Source: Nitrosococcus halophilus Nc 4
Lineage (GTDB): Bacteria; Pseudomonadota; Gammaproteobacteria; Nitrosococcales; Nitrosococcaceae
Assembly: GCF_000024725.1 (NCBI RefSeq)
Contig: NC_013960.1
Span: 310,001 to 374,000 of the forward strand
Reading direction: 5' to 3'
Length of the DNA stretch: 64,000 bases
Shown here: positions 25,366 to 36,156 of the stretch, one piece after another
How positions within the stretch are numbered: position 1 is the stretch's first letter
Layout of the letters: every line of letters begins with the position of its first letter
Program-made: the position numbers and the translations under genes
Notes under the pieces: generated by a model
Seen by the model: only the letters and a program-made list of their open reading frames with translations
Told to the model about the DNA's origin: nothing
Database searches by the model: none

Positions 25366-25876
25366 AACTCCTCTCGGCTTAACTTTATATCGATTTTTGT
25401 TGTTGCATTCTTATCGTTGCGTTTTACTGCCATAATTTTGGGATTAGGCATGGATGAACACTGATGGCGAGCACAAGCGGTTTAATGACTTGGCTGCGCT
25501 TCTCAATTGATCTTGGAGAGAATTCACCCTATATTCCCCGCAATTTGAGCACCCGCCATCATCGCACGCAGTGAAAGGGGGATCAACCCTGAAGTAATGC
25601 TCAGTAAGACGGTGTAAATCGTTATCGACCCCCCATGGGGTTTTTCATAGAGTCGTTTTGGGGGGTATGCCATTTGACTTGAGGGTGAGCCTCAATGAAA
25701 CTTGAGAGCTTAAAGTTTGTTCCTTAACCTTTTTTGGTTTGTGTCAGAATGGCGCAGGGGAAAAATTCCATTACCGCTTGGGGTAAAATTTAATAATTAA
25801 GCGGCGGGTGCTCTTTGATTGTCGCTCGCCTCTTGAGAAGTATAGTAGGACTGAAAACATAAGACGGAATCATGGT
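25366..25876. other. divergent intergenic region mlaA / mlaF
   Basis: About 510 bp between mlaA (minus) and mlaF (plus). No gene seen. The last 100 bp are AT-rich (GGTAAAATTTAATAATTAAG around 25782) and probably hold the mla promoter. No terminator or repeat was recognised. Confidence 0.5.
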
Positions 25877-26752
25877 ATGAGTACAGAACCGGATGCATCT
25901 CTGGTCAAAATCCGGGGCCTGCATTTCTCCCATGGGAAACGCCCTGTTTTCAAAGGCGTGGATATTAATATCCAGCGGGGCAAAGTGACCGCCATTATGG
26001 GACCGAGTGGGACGGGTAAGACCACCCTGTTGCGCTTGATTGGAGGGCAATTACATCCTGATGCAGGGACCGTGGAGGTCGATGGTTACCAGGTTCCTTC
26101 TTTACCCAGGGGAGAGCTTTATGCGCTGCGTCGACGGATGGGGATGCTGTTTCAAACCGGTGCTTTGCTGACCGATCTCTCCGTGTTTGATAACGTTGCT
26201 TTTCCATTGCGAGAGCATACTCGTTTATCTGAAACCATGATCCGTGATTTGGTGCTTATCAAGCTCCAAGCAGTCGGCCTGCGTTGTGCCCGTCACCTCA
26301 TGCCTAGTGAACTCTCCGGGGGGATGGCTCGCCGGGTGGCTTTAGCTCGGGCGATTGCCTTAGATCCGATGATGATCATGTATGATGAGCCCTTCACAGG
26401 CCAGGATCCCATCTCCATGGGGACTTTGGTACAGCTTATTCGCCTGCTTAATGATGCCCTGGGGCTAACGAGCATTATCGTTTCCCACGATGTTCAGGAA
26501 ACTGCTTCCATTTCGGATTATATTTATATTCTTTCGGGAGGGCGGGTAGTGGAGCATGGCACGCCTGGGCAGATTAATCGCTCAGGTTCTGCCGCCGTTA
26601 AGCAGTTTATGGAGGGGCTGCCAGATGGACCCGTGCCATTCCATTACCCTGGTCGGGATTATGCTGAAGACTTGCTTAGTGCAGAGCAGGGCACTTCGGC
26701 TAAGGGGTTAAGGCGCCTGTTTAGGCGGCGTACTGGGCGGGAGGCAGCATGA
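25877..26752 (+). CDS. mlaF: phospholipid transport ABC ATPase MlaF
   Basis: 291 residues. Walker [17 protein letters not shown], signature [15 protein letters not shown], Walker [15 protein letters not shown]-loop VSHDVQE. The C-terminus is basic ([11 protein letters not shown]). ATPase of the Mla system for retrograde phospholipid transport. The start at 25877 follows the alignment of MlaF N-termini; the upstream open frame to 25808 is not family-like. Overlaps mlaE by 4 bp. Confidence 0.95.
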   Translation: MSTEPDASLVKIRGLHFSHGKRPVFKGVDINIQRGKVTAIMGPSGTGKTTLLRLIGGQLHPDAGTVEVDGYQVPSLPRGELYALRRRMGMLFQTGALLTDLSVFDNVAFPLREHTRLSETMIRDLVLIKLQAVGLRCARHLMPSELSGGMARRVALARAIALDPMMIMYDEPFTGQDPISMGTLVQLIRLLNDALGLTSIIVSHDVQETASISDYIYILSGGRVVEHGTPGQINRSGSAAVKQFMEGLPDGPVPFHYPGRDYAEDLLSAEQGTSAKGLRRLFRRRTGREAA

Positions 26753-27531
26753 TTGGCGCTCTTCTTCGCTTAGGTCGCTGGGGGTTGGGAACTTTCGAAC
26801 GTTTGGGGCGAGGTCACCTTTTTTTGGCGCGCCTGCTGCTAGGCATTGCCGCCCTATTGTTACGTTTTCCTCTGCTTATTGCGCAGATGTACTCCGTAGG
26901 GGTCTTAACCTTACCTATTATCGTGGTGTCCGGCGCCTTTGTGGGTATGGTGTTAGGACTTCAAGGTTATAATACCTTAGTCGATTTTGGCGCTGAGGAG
27001 TCCTTGGGAGTGATTGTCTCCCTCTCTCTGGTTCGGGAGTTAGGGCCGGTGGTGAGTGCTTTGCTTTTTGCGGGGCGGGCCGGTTCTGCCCTTACCGCCG
27101 AGATTGGTCTTATGAAGGCGACCGAACAACTATCAGGGATGGAAATGATGGCGGTTGATCCGATGCGCCGGGTCGCTGCTCCCCGCTTTTTTGCGGGTTG
27201 TTTTTCCATGCCGCTATTGGCGGCGATTTTCAGTGCGGTGGGGGTGCTAGGAGGATATTTTGTGGGAGTGGGGTTATTGGGTGTGGATGAAGGAGCCTTT
27301 TGGTCACAGATGCAAGCTAATACCGATTGGGAAGAAGATATCCTCAATGGGGTGATTAAAAGTTTGGTGTTCGGACTCGTGGTGACCTGGATAGCTGTTT
27401 TTGAAGGTTACGATACCGCCCCCACTTCTGAGGGGGTTGCCCGGGCGACTACCCGTACTGTCGTCCATTCTGCTTTTGCTGTGCTGGCGCTGGACTTTGT
27501 GTTAACTGCCCTCATGTTTGGAGCCGAATAG
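26749..27531 (+). CDS. mlaE: phospholipid transport permease MlaE
   Basis: 260 residues, about five to six membrane helices. Family blocks: [74 protein letters not shown]. Inner-membrane permease of the Mla complex. Confidence 0.96.
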   Translation: MIGALLRLGRWGLGTFERLGRGHLFLARLLLGIAALLLRFPLLIAQMYSVGVLTLPIIVVSGAFVGMVLGLQGYNTLVDFGAEESLGVIVSLSLVRELGPVVSALLFAGRAGSALTAEIGLMKATEQLSGMEMMAVDPMRRVAAPRFFAGCFSMPLLAAIFSAVGVLGGYFVGVGLLGVDEGAFWSQMQANTDWEEDILNGVIKSLVFGLVVTWIAVFEGYDTAPTSEGVARATTRTVVHSAFAVLALDFVLTALMFGAE

Positions 27532-27532
27532 G

Positions 27533-28000
27533 ATGAGGCAATCTCGAACGGTAGAATTGGTTGTGGGTCTATTTGTGGCTGCGGGTCTGGGAGCCCTTTT
27601 CATGTTGGCGATGAAGGTCAGCAATTTAAGCCTGGTAGCGCAGGAGGACACTTACTCCGTCATCGCAAAATTCCAGAATATTGGAGGCCTTAAGGTGCGC
27701 TCCCCGGTGACGCTGGCCGGGGTCACCATTGGCCGGGTGGCGGCGATACAAATTGACTCCCAAACCTATGAGGCAGAGGTCAAAATGCGGATTGAATCCC
27801 GTTATGATTATCTGCCCGAAGATACCTCAGCCAGCATCTATACCGCCGGACTGCTGGGCGAGCAGTATATTGCCTTGGAGCCTGGGGGAGCCGAGGTTTA
27901 TCTCAAAGAAGGTGACAAGATTTTCCTGACCCAATCGGCCCTGGTGCTAGAGGAGCTCATTGGCCAATTCCTTTATAGCAAAGCTGCTGGAGAGTCTTAA
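27533..28000 (+). CDS. mlaD: MCE-domain protein MlaD
   Basis: 155 residues. One N-terminal membrane helix (VELVVGLFVAAGLGALFML) and one MCE domain (VIAKFQNIGGLKVRSPVTLA, GVTIGRV, ISARYDYLP-like DTSASIYTAGLLGEQYIAL). Forms the hexameric periplasmic ring of the Mla complex. The ATG at 27533 follows the mlaE stop by one base. Confidence 0.95.
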   Translation: MRQSRTVELVVGLFVAAGLGALFMLAMKVSNLSLVAQEDTYSVIAKFQNIGGLKVRSPVTLAGVTIGRVAAIQIDSQTYEAEVKMRIESRYDYLPEDTSASIYTAGLLGEQYIALEPGGAEVYLKEGDKIFLTQSALVLEELIGQFLYSKAAGES

Positions 28001-28078
28001 GTTGTGTTAGGTTGGGTTGAAATAATTAAATTTTCCCTTAACTTAACCTAAACGCAAATGGCGACCGGGTACTCAAAG

Positions 28079-28720
28079 ATGAATAACCAATCAACCTTAG
28101 CTATGGTCACATTACTATTATTGGTGCTTGGATGGGGGATTACTCTCCCACAGGCAGCGGCCAACACCCTCCCTGTTGCCTCGGCTCAGGACCTGGTGAA
28201 GCAGACTTCAGAGCATTTAATGGAGACTCTTAAGGTTCAAAAAAGCGAGCTAGAAGCCCACCCTGAGCGGATTTATCCGGTGGTCAAGGATATTGTATTG
28301 CCCCATTTTGATTTTCGGCGCATGGCTCAATTTGTCTTGGGAAAATATTGGCGGCCGGCGACCGGGGAGCAGCGGCAGCGCTTTGTCCATGAATTCCGCA
28401 CCCTTCTAGTACGGACCTACTCTACCGCTTTGCTTAAGTATTCCCATGAAAAGATTCGTTACTTGCCGGTGCATGGGCCTGCGGAAGCACGTGACACGGT
28501 GGTGCGGATTGAGGTTCTCCAAGCCAACGGGGGGCCAACTGTGCCCATGAGTTTACATCTCTATAACAAGGGCGGCGCTTGGAAAGTATTTGATGTCAAA
28601 ATCGATGGCGTTAGCCTGGTCACCAATTATCGCGCTAGTTTTGCCAGCCAAGTGCGCAGTGGGGGGCTCAATCAATTGATCGAAAAGTTGGCGGAGAAAA
28701 ATGGCAAGACTGGTGTGTGA
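28079..28720 (+). CDS. mlaC: periplasmic phospholipid-binding protein MlaC, copy 1
   Basis: 213 residues with a signal peptide (LLLLVLGWGITLPQAAA). MlaC motifs: LEAHPERIYPVVKDIVLPHF, RRMAQFVLGKYWR, EFRTLLVRTYSTALL, KIDGVSLVTNYRASFASQVR. Shuttles phospholipid between MlaA and MlaD. Start ATG 28079 is preferred over 28058; neither has a strong ribosome site. A second copy lies at 29649. Confidence 0.93.
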   Translation: MNNQSTLAMVTLLLLVLGWGITLPQAAANTLPVASAQDLVKQTSEHLMETLKVQKSELEAHPERIYPVVKDIVLPHFDFRRMAQFVLGKYWRPATGEQRQRFVHEFRTLLVRTYSTALLKYSHEKIRYLPVHGPAEARDTVVRIEVLQANGGPTVPMSLHLYNKGGAWKVFDVKIDGVSLVTNYRASFASQVRSGGLNQLIEKLAEKNGKTGV

Positions 28721-29086
28721 ATGATTTTCCGTATTGATTCTATACAGAAAGGGCATTTCCGGATTTTCGGTGAATTAACCTTTAATACCGTGCCGGAGGC
28801 AGCAAAAAAAGGGCTGGCATTATTTGACGAGGCAGTAGGGGAGCTTCATATCGATCTACAGGAGGTCTCTCGCACCGACAGCGCAGGCCTGGCGTTGCTT
28901 ATTACCTGGATGCGTTACGCCCAGGTGAACAATAAATCCCTCCAGCTTTTTAATATTCCAGATCAGATGCTGGCGATAGCCCGGATTAGCAGTTTGGATC
29001 AAATTCTTCCTTTGGCTGGGAAACAAGCATTGAGCACCCCCTCATCTTTAGCTCAGGATAAAAAACTTATTTCTCCTGTGAGCTAA
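28721..29086 (+). CDS. mlaB: STAS-domain protein MlaB
   Basis: 121 residues. STAS fold: FRIFGELTFNTVPEAAKKGL, IDLQEVSRTDSAGLALLITW, ARISSLDQILPL. Cytoplasmic partner that stabilises and activates MlaF. It starts directly after the mlaC stop. Its C-terminal 20 residues extend beyond the usual fold. Confidence 0.92.
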   Translation: MIFRIDSIQKGHFRIFGELTFNTVPEAAKKGLALFDEAVGELHIDLQEVSRTDSAGLALLITWMRYAQVNNKSLQLFNIPDQMLAIARISSLDQILPLAGKQALSTPSSLAQDKKLISPVS

Positions 29087-29091
29087 CGCTT

Positions 29092-29310
29092 TTGTATGGG
29101 AGTATGCTTATTACCGAAGCGTGCACTACCCAAGCCTGTTCGTGCTGTGGCTGTATCAGCAACGGTAGTCCGAGAGGTAGGGCGGGTCTTGGAATAAGAG
29201 AATGGTCATGCCCTGAGTGTGGGGTGCATCACGATAGAGACGTGAACGCAGCCATGAACATTCTCGCGGCGGGGCATCGCCGTCTTGCGGAAGGAATTCC
29301 CGTCCTTTAG
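29092..29310 (+). pseudogene. TnpB (IS200/IS605) C-terminal remnant
   Basis: About 70 residues matching the end of TnpB: zinc-ribbon CSCCGC, IREWSCPECGVHHDRDVNAA (including the last RuvC aspartate) and MNILAAGHRRLAEG. Everything before the zinc ribbon is missing. It is unrelated in detail to the 39-kb and 53-kb copies. Its right end is preserved (next entry). Confidence 0.88.
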
Positions 29311-29327
29311 GGCGGGAAGGATGTCAA
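29297..29327 (+). mobile_element. right-end hairpin of an IS200/IS605-type element
   Basis: Stem TTCCCGTCC / GGGCGGGAA (one G-T pair) with a TTTA loop, followed by GGATGTCAA. This is the usual right-end layout of tnpB elements, where the 3' end of the tnpB transcript becomes the omega-RNA scaffold and the flank after TCAA acts as guide. Ends at 29327. Confidence 0.75.
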
Positions 29328-29362
29328 GGATGCAGAGATTAATGTGGAGAAACATAGTAAAC

Positions 29363-29633
29363 GACCGACCTGCTAAAGCAGGTGGCTTTTTCAGACCCAA
29401 CCCCGAAAGGAGCGGTCATTTATGGTAGTCAAGAGACCCCACATACGGACGGCTTACCCCACAGGGGCGCCCGTTGCTAAGCTGATAAGCAAAGCAATCC
29501 CTCGTTATTTATTTACGCCTGTCTGGCAGGCTGGACATCGACGTGGGATACGCGCGCCAAGCCAACAGTAGACACCGCTTAATCTCGTAGTTAAAACTGA
29601 CCGTCTAAAGATAAAGACGGTGGTATCAACCTT
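29363..29633 (+). ncRNA. candidate structured RNA (possible orphan HEARO/omega-RNA-like element)
   Basis: A 270-bp non-coding stretch between the tnpB remnant and mlaC copy 2 with many nested pairings: GACCG (29363) with CGGTC (29413) enclosing ACCTGC/GCAGGT (29368-29383); ACCCC-ACA-GGGG near 29457; TTGCT/AGCAA near 29474-29492; GCCTG/CAGGC near 29517-29531; and ACCGTCT/AGACGGT (29600-29621). No ORF fits. The density of hairpins, and its position where mobile DNA entered the mla operon, suggest a transposon-linked RNA, but no protein partner is present. Confidence 0.4.
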
Positions 29634-29648
29634 TGGAAGAGTGCAATC

Positions 29649-30293
29649 ATGAATAGGTACCATAGGCTAGGTGCGAGCTTAGCTGTAGCCCTAATATTGA
29701 CGGTTTTAGGCTTTAACGTCTCTCCAATCCAGGCTGATCCACTGCCTACCGCATCAGCCCAGCAATTAGTGGAAGAAACCTCCGAGCGCATGCTTCAGAC
29801 CTTGCGGAATAAAAGTGAAGAGTTGGAAGAGCATCCGGAGAGGATCTATGATTTGGTCAAGGAAATCCTATTGCCCCATTTCGACTTTCAGCGTATTGCT
29901 CGTTTGGCGCTTGGGAGACATTGGCGGCAGGCTACAGAGGACCAGCGGCAGCGTTTTGTCGGCGAGTTTCGGACCCTTTTGGTTCGGACTTATTCGACGG
30001 CTTTGCTAAAGTATAGCGATGAGAAGATTAACTATTTGCCATTGAGGGGGCCGAAGGAGGCTGAGAATATCCTTGTTCGAATGGAGATTGAGCAAGCCAG
30101 GGGTGGACCTCCTATTTCGATGGAAATCGATCTATATGAGAAAGGGGAAGATTGGAAAGTCTATGATATAAAAATCGATGGGGTCAGCCTAGTGACTAAT
30201 TACCGCACCAATTTTGCTAGTGAGATACGTCAAGGTGGCCTTGATCAGCTCATCGAGAAGCTAGAGAAAAAGAACCAAAAGGTGGGTGCTTGA
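29649..30293 (+). CDS. MlaC paralogue, copy 2
   Basis: 214 residues with a signal peptide (LAVALILTVLGFNVSPIQA). Clearly homologous along its length to the product of 28079-28720 (shared blocks EFRTLLVRTYSTALLKYS, KIDGVSLVTNYR, GGL.QLIEKL) but diverged elsewhere, so this is an old duplication. ATG 29649 has GGAAGAG upstream. It probably also binds phospholipids; the mobile DNA upstream may uncouple it from the mlaF promoter. Confidence 0.92.
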   Translation: MNRYHRLGASLAVALILTVLGFNVSPIQADPLPTASAQQLVEETSERMLQTLRNKSEELEEHPERIYDLVKEILLPHFDFQRIARLALGRHWRQATEDQRQRFVGEFRTLLVRTYSTALLKYSDEKINYLPLRGPKEAENILVRMEIEQARGGPPISMEIDLYEKGEDWKVYDIKIDGVSLVTNYRTNFASEIRQGGLDQLIEKLEKKNQKVGA

Positions 30294-30389
30294 GCGGCGT
30301 CGCGACTCACGGATTTAAACCACGGGGGATGACAGGCTCGGACCGAAGGGGTATTCTCTGGCCCCTTAAGCTTGAACTGAGGTAACTTA

Positions 30390-30617
30390 ATGGATGCTAG
30401 CGAAATCAAACACATGATAGAAGCCGGTCTGCCAGAGGCAGAGGTGGCAGTGCATAGTGAAGACGGTCACCATTTTGAGGCCCTTGTTGTCTACGAGGGT
30501 TTCAAGGATAAGAGCTTGCTTGAACGGCATCGCATGGTGTATGAGACCTTGGGGGATAGCTTCAAGTCTACCTTGCACGCTTTGGCTATTCGCACCCGTG
30601 CTCCTGGGGAAGGTTAG
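30390..30617 (+). CDS. ibaG: BolA-family protein IbaG
   Basis: 75 residues: IKHMIEAGLPEAEVAVHSED, GHHFEALVVYEGFKDKSLLE, RHRMVYETLGD. BolA-like fold, partner of monothiol glutaredoxins in Fe-S handling. In gammaproteobacteria ibaG (yrbA) lies between mla genes and murA, exactly as here. Confidence 0.93.
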   Translation: MDASEIKHMIEAGLPEAEVAVHSEDGHHFEALVVYEGFKDKSLLERHRMVYETLGDSFKSTLHALAIRTRAPGEG

Positions 30618-30653
30618 GAGAGGGACTCCTTTTGTTTGATCCATAGCGGATAG

Positions 30654-32599
<1,946 letters not shown>

Positions 32600-32607
<8 letters not shown>

Positions 32608-33901
32608 TATCGCTCGTCTAAACACCACCCAGGGAGATTTTTGGTCCCGTTTGAAGCAGCGCTTAACTTGGGAAGGGGTGGCGGATGAGGCGGTGATGGC
32701 CACCGTGGGCGAGATCCTTCAGGGGATTCGTTCCCGAGGGGACGGGGCGCTATTGGAGTACACCCAGCGTTTCGACCGCCTAGAGGTGGCTGCTGTTGCC
32801 GAGCTTGAAATTCCCCTCTCCCGTCTGCAAACGGCGTTGGCCGCTATTCCCCGGGAGCAGCGAGAAGCCCTGGAGGCGGCGGCTGAGCGGATCACCGCCT
32901 ATCACCGTCATCAAAAGCAGGAATCCTGGAGTTATACTGAGCCCGACGGCACTGTCCTGGGTCAACAGGTGAATCCCCTGGATCGAGTGGGGCTTTATGT
33001 GCCTGGTGGCAAGGCGACTTATCCCTCCTCAGTCCTGATGAACGCCTTACCTGCAAAGGTGGCGGGGGTTTCGGAGCTGATTATGGTGGTGCCCACTCCC
33101 AGGGGAGAAGTCAACGATCTGGTGCTAGCGGCAGCGGCTGTTGCCGGGGTGGATCGGGTGTTTGCCATGGGGGGGGCTCAGGCAGTCGCCGCTTTGGCCT
33201 TTGGTACGGAAAGTATCCCTCGGGTTGATAAGATCGTCGGCCCTGGCAATATTTATGTGGCCGCTGCCAAGAGGATGGTTTTTGGTCAGGTAGGCATTGA
33301 TATGATTGCCGGCCCTTCTGAGATTTTAGTGCTCTGTGATGGAAAAACCGATCCAGAGTGGATTGCCATGGATTTGTTCTCCCAGGCTGAACATGATGAG
33401 GACGCCCAAGCAATTTTACTTTCCACCGACGATGCTTTTTTGGATAAAGTGGTGGAGGCCATGGCGCGGTTGTTGCCCACCCTGGAGCGGCATGAGGTGA
33501 TTGCGACTTCCTTGAATTCCCGCGGCATTCTGATTGAGGCGCAGAATATGGACCAGGCTTTGGAAGTGGTTAACTTTATCGCCCCTGAGCACCTGGAACT
33601 CTCGGTGGAAGATCCCCAAGCGTGGGTTCCCCGTGTCCGTCATGCGGGAGCTATTTTTATGGGGCGATACACTGCTGAAGCCCTCGGGGATTATTGCGCC
33701 GGCCCTAACCATGTGTTACCTACCTCGCAGACCGCTCGTTTTAGTTCACCTTTGGGGGTGTATGATTTCCAGAAACGCTCCAGTCTGATTCAGTGTTCGC
33801 CCCAGGGTGGTCAAACTCTGGGACAGGTGGCTTCAGTGTTGGCTCGCGGTGAAGGGTTGACCGCCCATGCCCGTTCGGCAGAATACCGCTTAAAAAGGTA
33901 A
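32600..33901 (+). CDS. hisD: histidinol dehydrogenase HisD
   Basis: Zinc enzyme oxidising histidinol to histidine; 433 residues. Blocks: [90 protein letters not shown]. The his genes follow murA as in many gammaproteobacteria. Confidence 0.97.
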
Positions 33902-33903
33902 CA

Positions 33904-34980
33904 ATGGCAAAAAACCGGATTGCCCAATGGATCCGCCCTGAGGTACAGCAACTCTCTGCCTATTCGGTTGCCGATGCAGAGGATTTGATTAAGCTGGATG
34001 CCATGGAAAACCCCTATACTTGGTCATCGGAACTGATAGAGGCTTGGTTGGAGCGGCTGCGGGAGGTCAGTGTCAACCGTTATCCGGATCCGGAAGCCCG
34101 TCGTCTCAAGGCCCGTCTTCGGCAGTACATGGCAGTGCCAGAGGGGAGGGAGATCATTCTAGGAAATGGTTCCGATGAGTTGATCCAGATGGTGCTGATG
34201 GCCGTGGTGGGTCCAGGGCGGGCCGTGATTGCTCCTGAACCTACCTTCGTGATGTACCGGCAGATTGCAACCATGTTAGGGTTGCGGTATCAGGGAGTTC
34301 CTCTCCGGGAGGACTTTTCTTTGGATCTATCGGCGATGTTGCAGGCCATTCAGGAACAAGAGCCGGCCGTCGTTTTTGTCGCTTATCCTAATAATCCAAC
34401 CGGCAATCTTTTCTCCGCCGAGGCAGTGCGAGCGATTATCGAAGCTGCCCCAGGGCTGGTGATCGTGGATGAAGCCTATACGGTGTTTGCGGATGAAACT
34501 TTCATGCCGCAACTGGGGGACTATGATCACCTTTTGGTCATGCGAACGCTCTCTAAGATTGGCCTGGCCGGTCTCCGATTAGGGGTGCTAGCGGGAAGCC
34601 CGGCTTGGATTGAGGAGTTAGAGAAAATCCGGTTACCTTATAATATCAACCAGTTGACCCAAGTCAGCGCCGAATTTGTTTTGGAGCAACCGGGGGAGTT
34701 GGAGGAACAAGCGAGGCTCATCTGCAATGACCGAGCCCGGTTGCAGAAGGCCTTGCAACGGTTACCGGAAGTCCAAGTGTACCCAAGCGACGCTAATTTC
34801 ATTCTTTTTCGTACCCCACCCGGGCGGGCCGATGCAATTTTTGCAGAGATCAAAGCCCAAGGGGTGTTGATCAAGAACCTTTCTGGTCAAGGAGGTCCGC
34901 TGGCTGACTGTTTGCGGGTAACCATAGGGACAGCAGAAGAAAATCACGCCTTTCTAGAGGCCTTGGCCGCCGCCTTATAG
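33904..34980 (+). CDS. hisC: histidinol-phosphate aminotransferase HisC
   Basis: PLP aminotransferase, 358 residues, 2 bp after hisD. Blocks: KLDAMENPYTW, VNRYPDPEARRLKARLRQYM, ILGNGSDELIQMVLM, YPNNPTGNLFS, VDEAYTVFAD, and the PLP lysine in MRTLSKIGLAGLRLG. Confidence 0.96.
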   Translation: MAKNRIAQWIRPEVQQLSAYSVADAEDLIKLDAMENPYTWSSELIEAWLERLREVSVNRYPDPEARRLKARLRQYMAVPEGREIILGNGSDELIQMVLMAVVGPGRAVIAPEPTFVMYRQIATMLGLRYQGVPLREDFSLDLSAMLQAIQEQEPAVVFVAYPNNPTGNLFSAEAVRAIIEAAPGLVIVDEAYTVFADETFMPQLGDYDHLLVMRTLSKIGLAGLRLGVLAGSPAWIEELEKIRLPYNINQLTQVSAEFVLEQPGELEEQARLICNDRARLQKALQRLPEVQVYPSDANFILFRTPPGRADAIFAEIKAQGVLIKNLSGQGGPLADCLRVTIGTAEENHAFLEALAAAL

Positions 34981-35141
34981 TGTGTTGTTATTTGTCGCCT
35001 GGACAGAGGCGGCTTATTTGCCTGCATTTTTCCACCACTAAGCTACCCAGGGGCGAATTGACAGCGTGCCTAGTGACGTTAGCCCCAAGCGCTTTAGGTC
35101 TAAGTCAAAGGGGAAATCTTATAAATTGTTACATGGACTCC

Positions 35142-35169
35142 GGTCGTGTTTTAAATGGGGAGAATTGAG
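35142..35169 (+). repeat. 28-bp dispersed repeat, copy 1
   Basis: Begins GGTCGTGTTTTAAATGGGGA and ends GAATTGAG. Further copies: 37831-37858 (plus), 54607-54634 (minus) and 59511-59538 (minus), with one or a few changes each. Confidence 0.85.
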
Positions 35170-35237
35170 TAAATGAAGAGGAGGCTAAGCCTCTCCGTTT
35201 CGGAATGACCTAGGAGGCGCTACGAAACAGCCCGTAG

Positions 35238-35263
35238 GCCGGATTAAGCGTTGCGTATCCGGC
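35238..35263. repeat. REP-like palindrome
   Basis: GCCGGAT and ATCCGGC arms (7 bp, perfect) around TTAAGCGTTGCGT-type sequence, preceded by CCCGTAG. It resembles enterobacterial REP/PU sequences in arm sequence. Confidence 0.6.
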
Positions 35264-35285
35264 AAAATAATACTAAGGGATCAAG

Positions 35286-36053
35286 TTGAATGATATGGCA
35301 AGCTTGCGTGAAATTCTTGTTTATCTAGACGATTTGTTGCAGGTGGCGAGAGCCTCTGACTATTGCCCTAACGGCCTGCAAGTAGAAGGTAAACCGGAAG
35401 TGCGGCGATTGGTCAGTGGTGTCACCGCCTGCCAGGCACTGCTCGAAGCGGCTGCGGTTGCCGGGGCTGACGCCTTACTGGTTCACCATGGTTACTTTTG
35501 GAAGGGAGAAGCTGCGCCCATTATTGGAATGAAGCGTCGGCGTCTTAAAATTCTGTTGGCCAATGATATCAGTTTGTTGGCATATCATTTACCCTTAGAT
35601 GCTCATTTTGAATTGGGCAACAATGCCCAATTGGCCCGGGTTTTGAACCTTGAAGTCAAAGGACAATTTATCGAAGCAGGCGGTATCACCATCGGGATGT
35701 ATGGGTGCTTGCCTACCCCTATGAAAGGGGAAGCATGGGCGCGTTATATTGCCGAACGGTTAGGTCGTAAACCCCTTTATGTTCCGGCTCACAAGGGGGA
35801 TATTTATACCGTGGGTTGGTGTACGGGGGGAGCTCAGGGATATATCGAGCAAGCGGCTGAGAAAGGATTAGATGCTTATCTTACCGGGGAAGTCTCGGAG
35901 CCGACAGTGCATAGCGCCAGGGAACAGGGAATTGATTTTTTTGCCTGCGGTCACCATGCCACTGAACGCTATGGCGTCCAGGCCCTGGGGCGGCATCTGG
36001 CTGAAAAATTCGACTTGGAACATCAATTCATTGATATTGATAACCCGGCTTAG
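35286..36053 (+). CDS. NIF3/YbgI-type metal-binding protein (GTP cyclohydrolase I type 2 family)
   Basis: 255 residues of the NIF3/DUF34 family, which forms a toroidal hexamer with a dinuclear metal site. Metal ligands are visible in ALLVHHGYFWKGE and SEPTVHSAREQGIDFFACGHHATERYG. The biological role is unsettled despite the GTP cyclohydrolase label. TTG at 35286 has AAGGGA at good spacing; ATG at 35295 is the alternative. Stands alone. Confidence 0.92.
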   Translation: MNDMASLREILVYLDDLLQVARASDYCPNGLQVEGKPEVRRLVSGVTACQALLEAAAVAGADALLVHHGYFWKGEAAPIIGMKRRRLKILLANDISLLAYHLPLDAHFELGNNAQLARVLNLEVKGQFIEAGGITIGMYGCLPTPMKGEAWARYIAERLGRKPLYVPAHKGDIYTVGWCTGGAQGYIEQAAEKGLDAYLTGEVSEPTVHSAREQGIDFFACGHHATERYGVQALGRHLAEKFDLEHQFIDIDNPA

Positions 36054-36156
36054 ACGTTTTTAGGCTAGAGGCGTAAATGAGTGCCCTTAATGGAGATGGA
36101 GCAAGGGGACTTCCCTGTCATTTTGCTCCGGATGGTATTCTGAACCCTCGTGCCTT

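Larger units (their letters stand above)
34981..35285. other. intergenic with 28-bp dispersed repeat and REP-like palindrome
   Basis: No gene. Holds a copy of the 28-bp repeat (35142-35169) and a REP-like palindrome (35238-35263). A short imperfect hairpin GTCGCC-TGGACAGA-GGCGGC near 34995 may end the his transcript. Confidence 0.5.
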
